A stretch of 64,000 nt of DNA, taken from positions 59,193,823 to 59,257,822 of the forward strand of contig CATQJL010000112.1 in assembly GCA_958299035.1 (NCBI GenBank), in the 5' to 3' direction. A program made the translations under genes and the position numbers. Within the stretch, counting starts at the first letter, position 1. Every line of letters begins with the position of its first letter. Below the pieces are notes generated by a model. The model worked only from the letters and a program-made list of their open reading frames with translations. It was not told the DNA's origin and searched no databases. Shown here one piece after another: positions 36,001 to 49,091 of the stretch. This stretch comes from Cylicocyclus nassatus. Its lineage: Eukaryota > Nematoda > Chromadorea > Rhabditida > Strongylidae.

Positions 36001-36735
36001 TGCTGAGTGACAACTGAGCTGCTCGCTGGTTGATGCCCTCTTAGGTTAGTGATGAATGGAACTTGAATCTGTTAGCATAAAAGAAACATAAAATTTTCTG
36101 AAATTCAAGAAAGAGAAATCAATTGTTTCATATCTCACCTTAAAAACCATTTTTACAAAAAAATGTTTGGTTCAAGCAGCTGCATCGCAATCTAAGATTT
36201 TGAAAACCCCCGTATAGAAAAATAACAAGAAGGACAAGAAGTACTGCTTGCAACTTCGCGAACAAACCGGCGGCAACTTAACGGCATTTCGTCGAAATTT
36301 GCGACCTGGTGCCGGCAGGATCAAGGCTCAGCACGCATTTTGGAACATTGAAAACGAAGTCCACATAACTTTGCGGAATTTTACGAAGTTCCCTCCAGGC
36401 CAAAGTCATGAAGAGATTGTTCAGTCAACATAACTATATGAAAACTAGAAAAAAGTTTTATATGAGTTGACATAATTAACTGAAGGCTCTGCTGCTAGGA
36501 AGGTACATTTCGGTGTTCAGACGTTGAAAACCTCTCAGATCAATATTCAACCAGATTTGTAGCCTATGACAATTTGGCGATGTAGCTGTCGCTAAATAGT
36601 AAAGGACGCCTTGACATGCATGTGAGTAGGGCGCCATATCTATCACTGCGTATGTTCATTTTTGGGGTCACAAATGAGGAGAGGCAATAGCTTGATTTGC
36701 TCTCGCTGTGTGATTGGTGGATGACGCCGATCTAC
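33019..36735. other. AT-rich DNA, no recognised gene
   Basis: Several frames of 60-108 codons occur. One is a minus-strand stretch near 34160-34480 after a TTCTATTCAG acceptor-like site. Another is a minus-strand run near 35430-35600 (LLFLEDLLEFGASYRNSLKN) that looks protein-like. None has a recognisable domain or convincing exon borders. These could be upstream exons of the BPI-like gene or noise. Confidence 0.3.
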
Positions 36736-37082
36736 CAGTGCCGGACCGAGGGGGGGGGGGAGGCGGGGGACCCCCACCCCCGAGAATGGGTCGCGAACTT
36801 ATTGAAATTTACTTACATAGGTTATAAAAATGTGCAAGTGGCTTGTTTATTCTTGTAAATAATTAGAATGATGAAATTTTTCAAAAATTCAAATAAGCTT
36901 TGTAGAAAATTTTTTTTCGGGACGTGGCTGATTTTTGAAGACTTTAGAGACCCGCAAGAGCTTTGAGAGCACCCCAAAAATTTTCTCGGAGTGCTGGCTA
37001 ACGCCACACACCTTCATTTGGACAAAATTTTTGCCGCCACCCCCCCCCCCCCCCCCGGTCCGAGATCCTGGGATCGCCACTG
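36736..37082. mobile_element. hAT MITE (family 1, copy 2)
   Basis: CAGTGCCGGACCGAGG and GATCGCCACTG ends beside G and C homopolymers. The target duplication is CGATCTAC / CAATCTAC (36728-36735, 37083-37090), 7 of 8 matching. Internally close to the copy at 4286. Confidence 0.85.
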
Positions 37083-37090
37083 CAATCTAC

Positions 37091-38393
37091 CCATTTTTAG
37101 TGGAGGGAAAAGAGAGGTCGATTTGTCCTGTCAGCAGGGTATAAATACCTGTTGACAAGAAGGACCAGCCAAAGCACGAAGAGATCACTCGAGGAAGTTT
37201 GACCGAGTCGTCGAAGAGAGGTGGACCTCCCCCCCCCCTCCGTTAGATAGGAATTGTTGAGCTTCGGGCATTCCTAACGTGATTTCAGTCGCCACCGATC
37301 TTGCAATCTACCAGATCTTCTGAAATCCAACTCCTACAGACTACGAATTCACATTACGTACAACTTTCGCAGGATAAAATGCCCCATCTTCCCTTAATTC
37401 AGGGTGCGGAATCTTTCATTTTTCGTTTTTGTACAGTACAGTTACATTTTAAATTATGAAACATTTGTTAGGGGCTAGTCGAAAATTTATTCTGCATTTT
37501 GCTTCAAAATGCATAAAAAGTCACATTGTATCAAAAAATTGGTGGTTCACCAAATTTTCAAGCGCTTATTCTTATTGTCAGATGAGAGTCCTAAGACTCA
37601 ATGAGCCTTTGCAATGAATGCGGTAAAAGGCGCTTGACTCAACTTTGCGTAGTCGCTCTTACTGACGAACGAGCCTCAACCTTACCACGGGTGTAAGCCA
37701 GCTTTTGAGCGGCAAACTCAATTTCTGACGCGCGAAAGCTCTTGGTCGGAAGTTAGCATTTTGTTTCCGGACGATATATTCATAAATGGCTATCGAAATT
37801 CTTGAAGGGACGCAGTTGCTACACTGGAGTCAAAGCGCTCTACTTGCAGCCCGGTTGTGCCAGTAAATTTACATGCTTCAAATCTTGCTTTCACTAACTC
37901 CTCATCAAGTCATATCTTACGGGATTGTTGGGTATACTAAACCGAAGTTTTGAGCAGTTTTTCGTGCGAGTGGTCAGAGTGAGTTATAATCATGCAGTGT
38001 GCGACACCCATTTTCAAAGAAAGCGCTCAAAGGCATGCTCGGAATTCTAAAAGTTCCGACGATGACCAGCAATGCGCACAAGTTCATCGTGGTACAGGCG
38101 ACGTACTGAGCACAACACAGAAGTTTTCAGGCAAAACTCAAAAAAGAGAACTCAACTTGTGTGGTACAGGATCTCGTCTACCTGAAGGTGGAGTTGAGCA
38201 GCGAAGGTGGACTGGTTGCCCTTACCGCATTCATTGAAAAAGCGCAGCGAATCTTAGGACCTCCATCCGAGTAATAATGTGCTTGAAAACACGGTTAACC
38301 AGCAGTTTGCAAGATGCGACTTTCGAGCTAGCTAGCTGACAAGTTCGGCGCGGCATATCTTCTAATATATAGAAGTGCCTTTTTGGACACAGT
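37091..38393. other. No recognisable gene
   Basis: The longest frame (37992-38237, 81 codons, plus strand) is polar and shows no motif. No repeats stand out. Confidence 0.35.
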
Positions 38394-38523
38394 AGGAGGC
38401 CAGATTCCACGAATCCTTCTTGATTTTTGCTCACCGCAGGTTACTCAGTGTGCTTATTCAATGCACTCACTGGGCAACCTACCGTGAGCAAAAACTTAAA
38501 CAATTCGTAGAATCTGACCTCCT
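38394..38523. repeat. Short hairpin element
   Basis: 38394-38450 pairs with 38464-38523 (AGGAGGCCAGATTC against GAATCTGACCTCCT, TTTTTGCTCACCG against CGTGAGCAAAAA). The loop is about 13 bases. Confidence 0.7.
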
Positions 38524-38554
38524 GCCCTGGAAAGCGTTCAACCCGTATTCATGA

Positions 38555-38750
38555 AACACAGGGTAGGCTTAACCCTGAGGGTTAAATCTAGCCTTGAGGG
38601 TTGATTTTACCCCGAAAGAGACTAACCCGTATTCATCAACGAACCGTGAGGGTTAAACTAATCCTGGAGGGTTAAACTTACGTGATTCATCAGGGTTAAG
38701 TTAACCTTAGCTCAGAGCAAGGTCAACTCTACCCTAACATTTCATACAAA
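38555..38750. repeat. GAGGGTTAA repeats
   Basis: GAGGGTTAAA or its variants and inverse (TTAACCCT) recur at least seven times, with AACCCGTATTCAT twice. A degenerate repeat cluster or MITE end. Confidence 0.5.
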
Positions 38751-38822
38751 CATTTACTCGCATCTAATAGTTTATGGAAAACGATCAACGAGTATTGTAG
38801 TATTTATGTTGGTTGTTGTTAT

Positions 38823-40222
38823 AAAGTGCGGTTCATAATTATACGAACATCTTATATTTTGAAAGTTTTTGAACTTTTTGGAAGAAACTCAAAAAGCCTT
38901 TGGTACCACGCGATAGAGCACAGCCGAAAACGGTATATGACCATAAGAATGGAAATCGATGTCAATCTTAGGAGTGTTTTTGCGCTTAATGCGAATTTTG
39001 AGCGGTTCATAATTATACGAACACCTCAAAGAAAGGCTCATTTTTCATTCGCGAGTGCAATCTTTCGAGTCCAAATATTTTATAGAGTTACAGTAACAAA
39101 GTCTGAAACATCCGCTACATATTGAACTCAGTGCAGTTCAAAAAGAAGATCTTTACATTTTTCAGATGGCTCTAAATGCTTTTGGAGTAATTGCGCTCCA
39201 AAAAACATCTATTCTGTAGTTCACGCACTCTAGTTAGCTTCTACCAAGGTTATGAGATAAAATAAGCTCCTTTGACAGGTATTTTGTTTAACACTTGGAA
39301 AATCTTTGCGTTTCCGTGCCGCTTTTCAACCAAGTTCCAAACTTACCTTAGAGTTAGCACGATTTCAAGAAACTAAAGTCAGCTCCTGAAGCCCTACAAT
39401 GAAGTAAGCTTATAGTATGTAGAAGTTCGCAAGACAGTGTATTTGGCTAGAAAATATCAGCAGCATTGAGCGTTTGTTTCGGCCACGCAGATGTCATTTC
39501 ACCAAAATCACTGTTTTTACTATTGCAGTCACACCTTTATTTGGTTTGTAGCTCCATAGCCTCAAGATCAGTTCTACAAAAAACCCAAAAACTTTGACAT
39601 GGATACGTCATCATGCAAACAATGCAGCAGCTTCATATAAAATGTTTGCGCGGGAAGAAAGCTGAGTTTTGAGGCTCGAAATCGTGCTAACTATAGGGTG
39701 AGGTTGGAGCTTGGTTGAAAAGCGGCACGAAAACGCATATATTTTTCAAGCGTCAAACAAAATACCTATCGAAGAAGCTTATTTTATCTCACAGCCTCGG
39801 TGGAAGCTAATTAGAGTGCGTGAACTACAGAAGAACGGATGTTTTTGGAGCGCAGTCACTCTAAAAGCATTTAGAGCAATCCGAAAAAAGTAAAGATCCT
39901 TTTTTTAAATTGCACTGAGTTTAGTGTGTAGCAGATATGCCAGACTTTGTTACTGTAACTCTACAAAAAATTTGGACTCAAAAGATTGCAATCTTGAATA
40001 AAAAATGGACCTTTGTTTGAGGTGTTCGTATAATTATGAACCGCTCAAAATTCGCATTAGGCGCAAAAACACTACTAAGATTGACATCGATTTCCATTCT
40101 TATGGATCATATACCGTTTTCGGCTGTGCTCTATCGCGTGGTACTAACGGCTTTTTGAGTTTCTTCCAAAAAGTTCAAAAACTTTCAAATCAAGGTGTTC
40201 GTATAATTATGAAACGCACTTT
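38823..40222. repeat. Large fold-back element
   Basis: The ends AAAGTGCGGTTCATAATTAT and the inverse at 40200-40222 (ATAATTATGAAACGCACTTT) are mirrored inward for about 600 bp each side. Mirrored blocks include GGTTCATAATTATACGAACA, CGCGATAGAGCACAGCCGAA and GTGCCGCTTTTCAACCAAG. The motif GGTTCATAATTATACGAACA occurs twice per arm. Length is about 1.4 kb, non-coding. Confidence 0.8.
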
Positions 40223-43200
40223 TATTTAGTTTCGACTTTGTTTTAAGTTCATATTCGAAGTACATGAGGCACTGACTTCGCGAGAAAAAGAATTCTAGCT
40301 TTGGTGACAAATGAATGCGACGAGGAAAAATGGCATTACTCTCTGACAAGTGCCAAAACAGAAGAACCCCTTTGTAATAACACACATTGACCTCTAAAAG
40401 AGTAGCACAAGCCCGGTACAGAACGAGCTGCGCAAAAGTAAAACTTACCCTGCACAATTGCACACATGAAAATAAACTCACGCTGTAAGATTGGATGCTG
40501 CACAAGCAGGGTCAAGCGTGAGGTGCGGCACGCCACACCTGGGGCGGGTCGTATTGAGGAGTGAAAAGGGGAGGGGGTTGGGTAATCTGATAATAGTGAT
40601 AACATGATATTCGTATCATATCCATAATTATCATGTCAATTAACCCCTGTAGACAAAGTGTGAGCGAATTCTGAAGATTCAAGATTCTAGGCTACCTCAA
40701 TAAAATGGTCAAATTCCAACATGGTCAACCTTGTTTCAAAGGTGAGTTAGCTATCCATTTTTGCACTTAAGACAAAGCACTACTCCTTCTTTGTCCACCT
40801 CAGGAATCCCGCATCAGAAGACGTGCAAACTCTGGAATTAGAAGCCAACCAAAATCTCGTTTTTCCCATTTTTCGCTTTTGATCGCTGTGCTTTCACCAA
40901 ATATTACTTAGAGGTAAGAAGACAAATTAGGCACCAAACAGTCCTATGGAATACAAGGTTTAGGCTATCGATTCATATAAATACTGTCCGCTAAAAACTG
41001 ACTTTTGACTGCCCTCTCGGATATTACCCTTCAAATGGAATGTGTCATGGTAAGCATAGCTCCGTTACCTTTTGCAAATTATTACAGTTCCGCTATTCGT
41101 TTATGTTCTCGAAAGTTCAGCAGCAGTTTGGTGTTCTGTAAACTATCACTATTTGAATCATAGATACTAACAAGATTAAGAATGCTACAATGAGCTTGAA
41201 ATGTGCGTGGGAGTTGATCGTTGATTCTGGTTGTAAAGCGATGTTTTCTCCACCTCCACTTTACGTTACAATGCGACTGTAACGCGCAGAAATATTCGTT
41301 GAATGCCTTTTCTTGTCGTAATGGTTCAAGTTTCTTTACTCTTCCTAACATGTGGAGCATCCTGAAGCACATGATCGAGCTCAGCATGACAAAGAGCAAG
41401 AAGGGCTCGAAAGTTATACCTACTCCAACCCCCTGATCATTTATACTCTTGTAGTACTGCTTTTCCAAACAGGTGCGTTAGGTGTTCTTTATTATAACGC
41501 TCAACGTTTAGCGCCTTCCGTCTTCCTCAGAGGCCTGGAGACGACTTGAAGCGTCATTTATGAAAAGAAGCCAGCAAGCATCATCTTCAATCCTGTTAGT
41601 TTTCTATCTTCACTCAACAACCCTGCCGCGAAATTGTCAGCGACAGAAAATGAACATGCCGTTGAGGGCACCGCTAATTCAGTTCTGGCAAAGGAAGTGA
41701 TGGCTTCATATAATCAAATTTTCAGATTTTATATCGAAATTGTTTTCACTGTGCGCTTCCTTCCCATGCATGGAAAACGTGAAAACAAGGTTTTACGTTT
41801 TTCAATGTCCAGATATTAAATTACGCGAATGCCAAGCGATCTTTCAATTCTCCCAGTATGGAGAGCATTCCAGCTAGACAATCCCTTTTTAAATCACTTC
41901 CACTTTTGCGCAGTCATCTACTTCACCGCACGAGCAGACTGCCGCTGTTATACGGTATCCATCGTAAGCCTTTTTCAAACCAACTGTTTTTTTTTTGAAG
42001 TCGTTTGGGATGTTTGGGATGTACGCTAAAATAAATCGTCTTGTAGTCTACGTAATTATGCACTTTCGGAAAGCCGCATTGGTGTTATGGGAAGTAGATG
42101 GAAGGCACAGTAGGAACTTATTAACAAGGTGTGGTTACATTTGCGGTTGTTGGATAAGTGACGGCAGTGATAACTATTGCTGCAAGCAATCTGAGAAGAG
42201 CTAAACTGGCTTGCACCATTCTTCTTTCTCGGAGCATATCTGCATAGCTGTCTTAAACGTATTTCTAATCAGTGCTCGTTTCGAAGATGCAGAATGAGCA
42301 AATCTTACATTGACAAGGATGTTTTTTGAGCTTTTCGCGGTACTACTTCATGCTAGCTATGCCTCTGGATAACTTACGTGTGCGTTGAGATAAGGCAGCC
42401 CCATCCGTCTTATGGTATAGTGTGAGCTTTATGTAGTGCGACTAATGGTGAAGTTCATTCTTCAGTTCGGACTAGGTAGACGTAAATATACAGCAGTTAT
42501 TGATACAGTACATTAGCAGCATGCGGACATCAGTTCCTCTAGTTTGCTATTGAAGCAAATGGCGAGAACAAGTGCTAACCTCTTACCCGCCAATCCTATC
42601 TAGGAGTAAGTCTCAAACCATCTGAAATATTACATCTCAAGCATTAGCTCGGTGGGGCTATCGTTCCTCTTTTGCCACAAAAACCACTGAATATTGGCAT
42701 GTTTATCCAGTATCTTTGAAAGCTGCAGACTTGACTGTTCTGCGCGTTAGTGTAGAGCAAAGTCACATGAATGACTTGACTACAGTGACTGAATCAAATT
42801 CGTTGCTTTGAAGCTTCTCGATAAATCAGGAAGTTGGATGCGGCTACTTTGGGTAGCAGCTGGCTCATGATTTTGTTCAACAACCAAAAAAAACAACCAT
42901 CTGTAGAACCGCCACACAACTGATAGTAGGTTTAATTTTGTAAGTATCCGCAAATAGTGGGTTGCCACGTATCCAACATCATGCAAATGGTAATAAACAT
43001 ACGTTTTAATAAGCTCCTACTCTTACTCCAATTATTTTCGTAAGTGCAGAGCATAATAAACACACTTCTCCAGGACGTGTCTATGTTTTGCTTATTGTTT
43101 TTGTGACCCGAACAACAACATGAAAAAAGCGCTTCGAAATAGTTTTGCGATTGATATTGTATAACGGAAAGATGATCTTTCCGCACGATAACATAGGTAA

Positions 43201-44140
43201 TTGTGCAAAGTACGATTAATAATAAAAATGTTAGCTGCAATGCTTCTATGTTGGGGAAAGTGGTAGATTGGTTGTCGCTCACACACTAACATCTGGCGCA
43301 TAAAATGCGTATAGCCTTATTTTCACCTTTGCGCTGGTACGGAAGAAGTGGAGGAGACAAGTTTATACAAAATGCGAAATGTCTGCTAAAAAGAAAACCT
43401 CTGCTTCGAAGCATTCTGTTCACTGAGTATCTAGCGATGTACAATAAGATATTTATCACTTACCAACGACTACATTCACTTTATGCAACGTGTAGAACAC
43501 GTGTCAAGCGCTTCTATAGTATGGTTCACTCCATCCGCCAAGACCACTTGTGCTGCGGAATTGACGTAGCGATGCTCAGTGGTATCTTCATTTACTGTCG
43601 CTGACGCTTTTGCGGAAGGGTTGTTGAGGATCGTGAACTAGCAGGATTGGAGCTGATGCTCAATCTCAGACAGTCGATGGCTCCGGAGCGCGAAGTGGCA
43701 GACTCGCGCCATATGCCCGCCGGAGGTATCCCTTCGACTGTCTAAGAACTGCTAGGAATAACATGAAACCTGTGTACTCCTATATAATATGAAATGAAGG
43801 CCAATGGCAAGCTCTCCACTTTGACGAACAGTTCCGCTGCAAATTCTGTCTCTGGCAAGCACATGCTTCAGCTAATTATTTCTCGAATGTTTTCACTAGT
43901 AAAAATTTGATGAAAACACCCCTTTGCATAAATAGTGTCCTATCCCACATCACTTCAGTGATGTTTTCTTTCACCTTCTGAAGTTTACATTATTTTGAAA
44001 ATTCTTAGACAGTCCATAAGTGAAACCTATGACGGATTATGGCAAATCATTTGTAGAAAATGTGCATTTACTCTGGCTGCACCACTTGCCCATATATTCA
44101 ATATGTGGATGCTTCTAAGTTGAGGTGCCTCAGTGTTGGA
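40223..44140. other. AT-rich DNA, no recognised gene
   Basis: Candidate frames include minus 41468-41082 (128 codons with a hydrophobic FEPFLLFVMLSSIMCFRML run) and minus 43282-42932 (one strongly hydrophobic segment, LTFLLLIVLCTITYVIV, then a CCC cluster). Either could be an exon of a membrane protein. Neither has a clear ATG, splice context or family match. Confidence 0.3.
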
Positions 44141-44747
44141 AAGAAGCCATTGTGAGGCTATTCCAAAATCATCCGGTATAAACCAGACAAGCAGCTATCG
44201 TCCTATCAGTTTATTGCCTACACCAGTGAAAGTAATGAAAAGATCATAAGGGCCAGACTGCTATCATGGCTTAACAAGTTTCATGTTATTCCTATGGAAC
44301 AGCATGGTTTCATTCCCGGACGTCTACCACTACTAATTTAGCGAATAGTTTATTTGATTGGGCGTTGGCATAGAACAAGGGAATGTTATTTATGTTGACC
44401 TAACAATGGCGTTTGATAAAGTTAGCCGCGGAAAACTTCTAAGTAAACTAAAGTATTTTGGTACAGATGGCAAATTACTGGAATGGATTGCCTCGTACTT
44501 ATCTGCCAGAAACTGTTGGAGTTGCTCATTGCCACTCGCAAAGGCATATACGTACCAGTGGAGTACCTCAGGGGTGTCCTCTCCCCACTTTTGTTTTTGC
44601 TTTATACTGTTGATATGCCAAGTGCTATCATCACGTCTACACACACGCCATAGTGTCGGGTTAGTAACCAACAGATTCTTGAGAACAAAAATCAGTGTTA
44701 GAAATACACAAACTCAGAGACAAGAAAGGCTTAATGCAGAAAAATAA
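44141..44747 (+). pseudogene. LINE reverse-transcriptase relic
   Basis: Eroded RT: TSSYRPISLLPTPVKVM near 44190, then in another frame YVDLTMAFDKVSRGKLLSKL and LLEWIASYLSARN near 44390-44510. These are the early RT motifs of a CR1/Jockey-type LINE. Frames are broken, and the catalytic YADD part is lost or unreadable. Distinct from the long LINE at 46538. Confidence 0.65.
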
Positions 44748-44759
44748 AATAGCTTTTTT

Positions 44760-45430
44760 TGAGACCATTCGCCACTCTAGGTTAACCAATGAATGATAGA
44801 ACACAAGGACTAACTATCAGAAGCGCTGCCATAAAGGATATTCATATGAGTCTGCGCATGCCACCCTCGCTGACCAGCAAGCGACCTACATTCAAGGAGT
44901 ATGACGGAGACTATGAAAAGGGCATGCTAGCGCGACAAACTAGGCAACCCTAGTACAACCGAACATACTGGATGAGCCACAAACTCAATAGGAAAACTGG
45001 AAATATGCTCGGTAAAAAAATATTTCGGGCAGTCTCCTTAGGTTAGGCCTTATGTACCAGGAAGAAAAGAAAAATTAGACCCAGAACGACAAATATGTCT
45101 CAGTCGAATTGAACTGACACATCATCAAACCAAAGATCAAACAATACGAAACGGCATCTATCTTACACCCTTACAAAAGGAAAGGTAGTACAGGCAAATA
45201 AAAGAACTGGAACTCGATCATGCGTTGTCAACGTATACTGGACGACACACCTTGAGTCCGCCGAGAAGCGGGATCTAAAAAGGAAACCGAGAAAAACAAC
45301 TACAAACTTAAGAGAAAGCTAAACTCCCAAGCTTATCGCAGATGAAAAAGACGTGGCAAGAAAGAAGATGTAAAGCAGTCAGCCGAATTTAACCATTTTC
45401 TGAAAAAAAAAGAGGAAAAGAAAAAACGGA
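44760..45430. other. A-rich segment, no recognised gene
   Basis: Purine-rich plus strand with many Lys/Arg codons in all frames and frequent stops. No family recognised. Confidence 0.3.
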
Positions 45431-45473
45431 TTGAAATAAACGAAAGACACACCTTGTAAAAGAGACCCTACAT

Positions 45474-46440
45474 CTAAAAGTATTCAGACTCGTCAATGCC
45501 TAACAAACTCAAAAAGTCGCATTTTAAAAGCTTTTTTCTAAACAATTTTGAGTTAACAGAAGAGATGACAGAGTCAGGCAATTTTTGCATCCAACGTGCA
45601 GTACGAACAAAAAAGGAGTTATAAAAAAGCTTGTTCAATTTTGTTGATCCTATTGAATCAGCACAGTAAAAATTAAACCTACCTGTACGTCCGTGGCAAG
45701 GCTTCCAAACCCAAAATTCACTAGGCAAAAGCTTAGTCTCGAGACGTAATATTTGGAAGGCAAGTACTAGATCAGCAACAACCCTTCGGTAAAGCAGGCT
45801 ATAGAGCTTGAAGCGGGCCAACCTACTTCTATAGGACGGGAGGGCAGCTGGGTAATCGTCGTTAGGCATAAGTCTATAGAAAAGGATACGAGTAAAAGTC
45901 ATCTGAACTCTTTCCACAGTCAAGATATCCTTCTTTATATATGGACTCCAAACTTGGCTAGCATATTCTAAATGCGGGAGGACATAAGCCATATACATTC
46001 TGATGTAAACTTTCTCATCAACATGCTTCAAGTTACGTAGCAAGAGGAAGAGTCTGTGCACGGCTGCACGTGCTATTTTCTCGATATGGGATCTAAATCG
46101 AAGCTCTTGGTCAACTAGCACCCCAAGATCTCTTATTAGTCCAGGCCTAAAAAGAGAGGTACCAGAATGCTCGTATTTCTCAAAGGTGCAATCATTCTCC
46201 TTTCTTTTGAAGATTGTCAGGCAGGCACTTTTTGTTAGGTTAACGTCAATACTGTTAAGAGAGGCCCAATTCAGAATATTCTGCAGGCAGTCTCTAAGGG
46301 CTTGTGTAACTTCACCTCTATCAGCATCAACATAGGATGCAAACACTTTAATGTCATCAGCATAGGCCATAACCTTAACTCTGCAGTCTGTAGTTAAGAG
46401 TCCAGGAAGGTCACTTGTGTAAATATTGAAAAGAACCAGG
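45474..46440 (-). pseudogene. CR1-like LINE, 3' half, inverted
   Basis: Minus-strand frame from about 46440 to the TAA after LLGIDESEYF near 45474. It begins with the RT motif VMAYADDIKVFASY and continues through the RT thumb and the LINE C-terminal region (WSPYIKKDILTVERVQ). The first 150 bp (46290-46440) are nearly identical to 48440-48591 at the end of the plus-strand LINE; one amino-acid change (PEL versus PGL) was seen. It therefore contains what the N gap removes from the plus-strand copy. Either a second 5'-truncated copy or the misoriented 3' half of the same one. Confidence 0.8.
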
Positions 46441-46537
46441 CATTGGGCTACAAGGGCTATGTTGTCTATCGGGGTGAGGTGGTCAAGATCACCGACATAA
46501 GTCGAGGGCAGAATCCACGTCAGGAAAACTGAATTCT

Positions 46538-48591
46538 TTGCATGGTACTTGTATGATGAGTTGCATCCTACTTAATGCCCGTAGTCTTGTAAACAAAATC
46601 GATTTGTTTCATCTTTTTCTCGTTCATGAAAAACCTGACATTATCTTCGTAACTGAATCTTGGCTGACTCCAGCCATTGAATCTTCTGAATTATGTCATG
46701 GTCTTCCATACACGATTTTCCGTAAAGATCGAATCAAACGACGTGGGGGAGGTTTGTGTATTCTTGTTCGTGATATCATTTTATGTGAAGATATGCCTAC
46801 TCCCAGGCAAATGACTGATATTTTGTCACTGAAAATTACGAATATCGAGTCGCAATCTAACTGTTTCATCATTCTTGTTTATCGTCCTCCCTCCTCCACA
46901 TTCAACAACGATTCTTACCTTATTGATTTTTTGCAAAACTTCTGTAGTAATCATCCCAATGTCGTCCTGATGGGTGATTTCAACCTTGCTATTGATTGGT
47001 CAAATAAGACTCCCTTAAGTCCTACTTCTAGAAGATTTATGACTTTGTTTAATGAACTTTCGCTTGTTCAGCATGTCTTTCATCCAACTAGAATGAACAA
47101 TGTGTTGGATCTTGTTTTATCATCTAATCCTGTTGTTCACAATGTAATTGTTAAGCCTTCTCTCTGTGGTTCTGACCATGCCAGTGTTCATTTCGATCTT
47201 TCAATACCCATTGATACTTCCTGTGTGGATTCCCATTTTGACTACATGGGCGGTGATTACTTGGCCATGTCTTCCGCTTTAGACACTATTGATTGGTGGA
47301 CATTACTTGATGCCACTTCGATCAATGATGCCTATCAACGATTTATTGATTTGATGCATGACTTGCTCTCGCGATTTGTCCCGTACAAAAAGAAAATGAG
47401 TAGACCTTGCGATTATCCTTTGCACATCAAGAACTTGATTGAACAAAGAAACAGGTTGTTCTGTACATCTCGAAATCCCCTAGCCTCTGCAATGTATAAG
47501 CACATTACTAAAGAGTTATCCAGGCACTTAGCTAGGTTTAGTGCTTATAAACAGAGGAGGCTAACAATGATGAATACTGCTTCTTTGTTCAGATATGCTC
47601 GTTCATTTCTTAAAGAACCAGCGAAGGTGCAGATATTGCGGGATGACCAAGGAAATGTCATCAAGACAGATCAAGAGAAAGCTGAGCATCTAGGGCGCTA
47701 CTTTGCGTCGGTTTTCCGAGCTCCATCGAATCCCCCCGACAACAATGACTCTCAATACGACATCAGATCATGCCACTCCTGTCTTTCTCGAATTTCACAG
47801 GTGCTTCCTTGGGAGATTGTGGGCATTTTGAGAAAGCTCAAATCATCCACGTTTTTGACAACTGATGGCATCCCCCAGATTGTATTTAAAAGATGCGCCA
47901 ACCAATTGGCTACTCCTGTCTCTATTCTAATCAATCTCTCCTTGAGCAGTGGAGAGCTCCCAGATGTATGGAAGCAAGGAAAAGTCGTACCCATACCTAA
48001 GGTTCAGAGTCCATGTAAGGTTACCGAGTTTCGGCCGATATCCATCAATTCTGTTGTTTGTAAAGTTGCCGAGAAGATTGTTAGAAGGAAGTTGTTGGCA
48101 TTTTGTGCACAAAACCATCTCATTCCAGTTGAACAGTTTGGGTTTATCGAAGGCTCTTCGACCACCCTTCAATTATTGGTCTGTGAACATCACTGGAAAA
48201 AAGCTTTATCTCAAAATCGATTTACCGATGTTCTTTATTTTGATCTGTCTAAAGCCTTTGACAGAGTAGACATTCCCAAACTGCTTGAAAAGCTTTTCCA
48301 AGTAGGAATTCGTGGAACTGTTTTGAAATGGCTCTCATCTTATCTGTCCAATAGGACTTTTTCCGTCCGCTGTAATTCTGCTGACTCTTCCTTCTACTCA
48401 GCAACTAGTGGTGTGCCACAAGGTGGTGTATTGTCCCCTGTACTTTTCAATATTTACACAAGTGACCTTCCTGAACTCTTAACTACAGACTGCAGAGTTA
48501 AGGTTATGGCCTATGCTGATGACATTAAAGTGTTTGCATCCTATGTTGATGCTGATAGAGGTGAAGTTACACAAGCCCTTAGAGACTGCCT
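46538..48591 (+). CDS. CR1-like LINE ORF2: endonuclease and reverse transcriptase (3' cut by gap)
   Basis: It encodes the protein that nicks target DNA and primes reverse transcription. The first ATG in frame is at 46538; MMSCILLNARSLVNKIDLFH marks the start of the apurinic-type endonuclease. This is followed by FVTESWLTP, VYRPPSSTFN, LMGDFNLAIDW and GSDHASVHFDL (catalytic Glu, Asp/Asn and SDH motifs). RT follows: VVPIPKV...FRPISINSV near 48000, FDLSKAFDRVD near 48240, SGVPQGGVLSPVLFN near 48410, and MAYADDIKVF with the catalytic YADD near 48510. It is open for 684 codons with no stop, unusually intact for this window. It ends at the 500-N gap, so the C-terminus is unseen here; an inverted copy of it lies at 45474-46440. 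Confidence 0.88.
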
Positions 48592-49091
48592 NNNNNNNNN
48601 NNNNNNNNNNNNNNNNNNNNNNNNNNNNNNNNNNNNNNNNNNNNNNNNNNNNNNNNNNNNNNNNNNNNNNNNNNNNNNNNNNNNNNNNNNNNNNNNNNNN
48701 NNNNNNNNNNNNNNNNNNNNNNNNNNNNNNNNNNNNNNNNNNNNNNNNNNNNNNNNNNNNNNNNNNNNNNNNNNNNNNNNNNNNNNNNNNNNNNNNNNNN
48801 NNNNNNNNNNNNNNNNNNNNNNNNNNNNNNNNNNNNNNNNNNNNNNNNNNNNNNNNNNNNNNNNNNNNNNNNNNNNNNNNNNNNNNNNNNNNNNNNNNNN
48901 NNNNNNNNNNNNNNNNNNNNNNNNNNNNNNNNNNNNNNNNNNNNNNNNNNNNNNNNNNNNNNNNNNNNNNNNNNNNNNNNNNNNNNNNNNNNNNNNNNNN
49001 NNNNNNNNNNNNNNNNNNNNNNNNNNNNNNNNNNNNNNNNNNNNNNNNNNNNNNNNNNNNNNNNNNNNNNNNNNNNNNNNNNNNNNNNNNN
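48592..49091. other. Assembly gap (500 N)
   Basis: Exactly 500 N, a fixed-size placeholder. The left contig ends inside the LINE RT; the right contig begins with adapter sequence. Confidence 0.99.

Noticed and set aside
43092..43282. Small membrane protein on the minus strand
   Set aside because: There is a hydrophobic run, but the frame begins without ATG and no splice acceptor, homologue or duplicate supports it.
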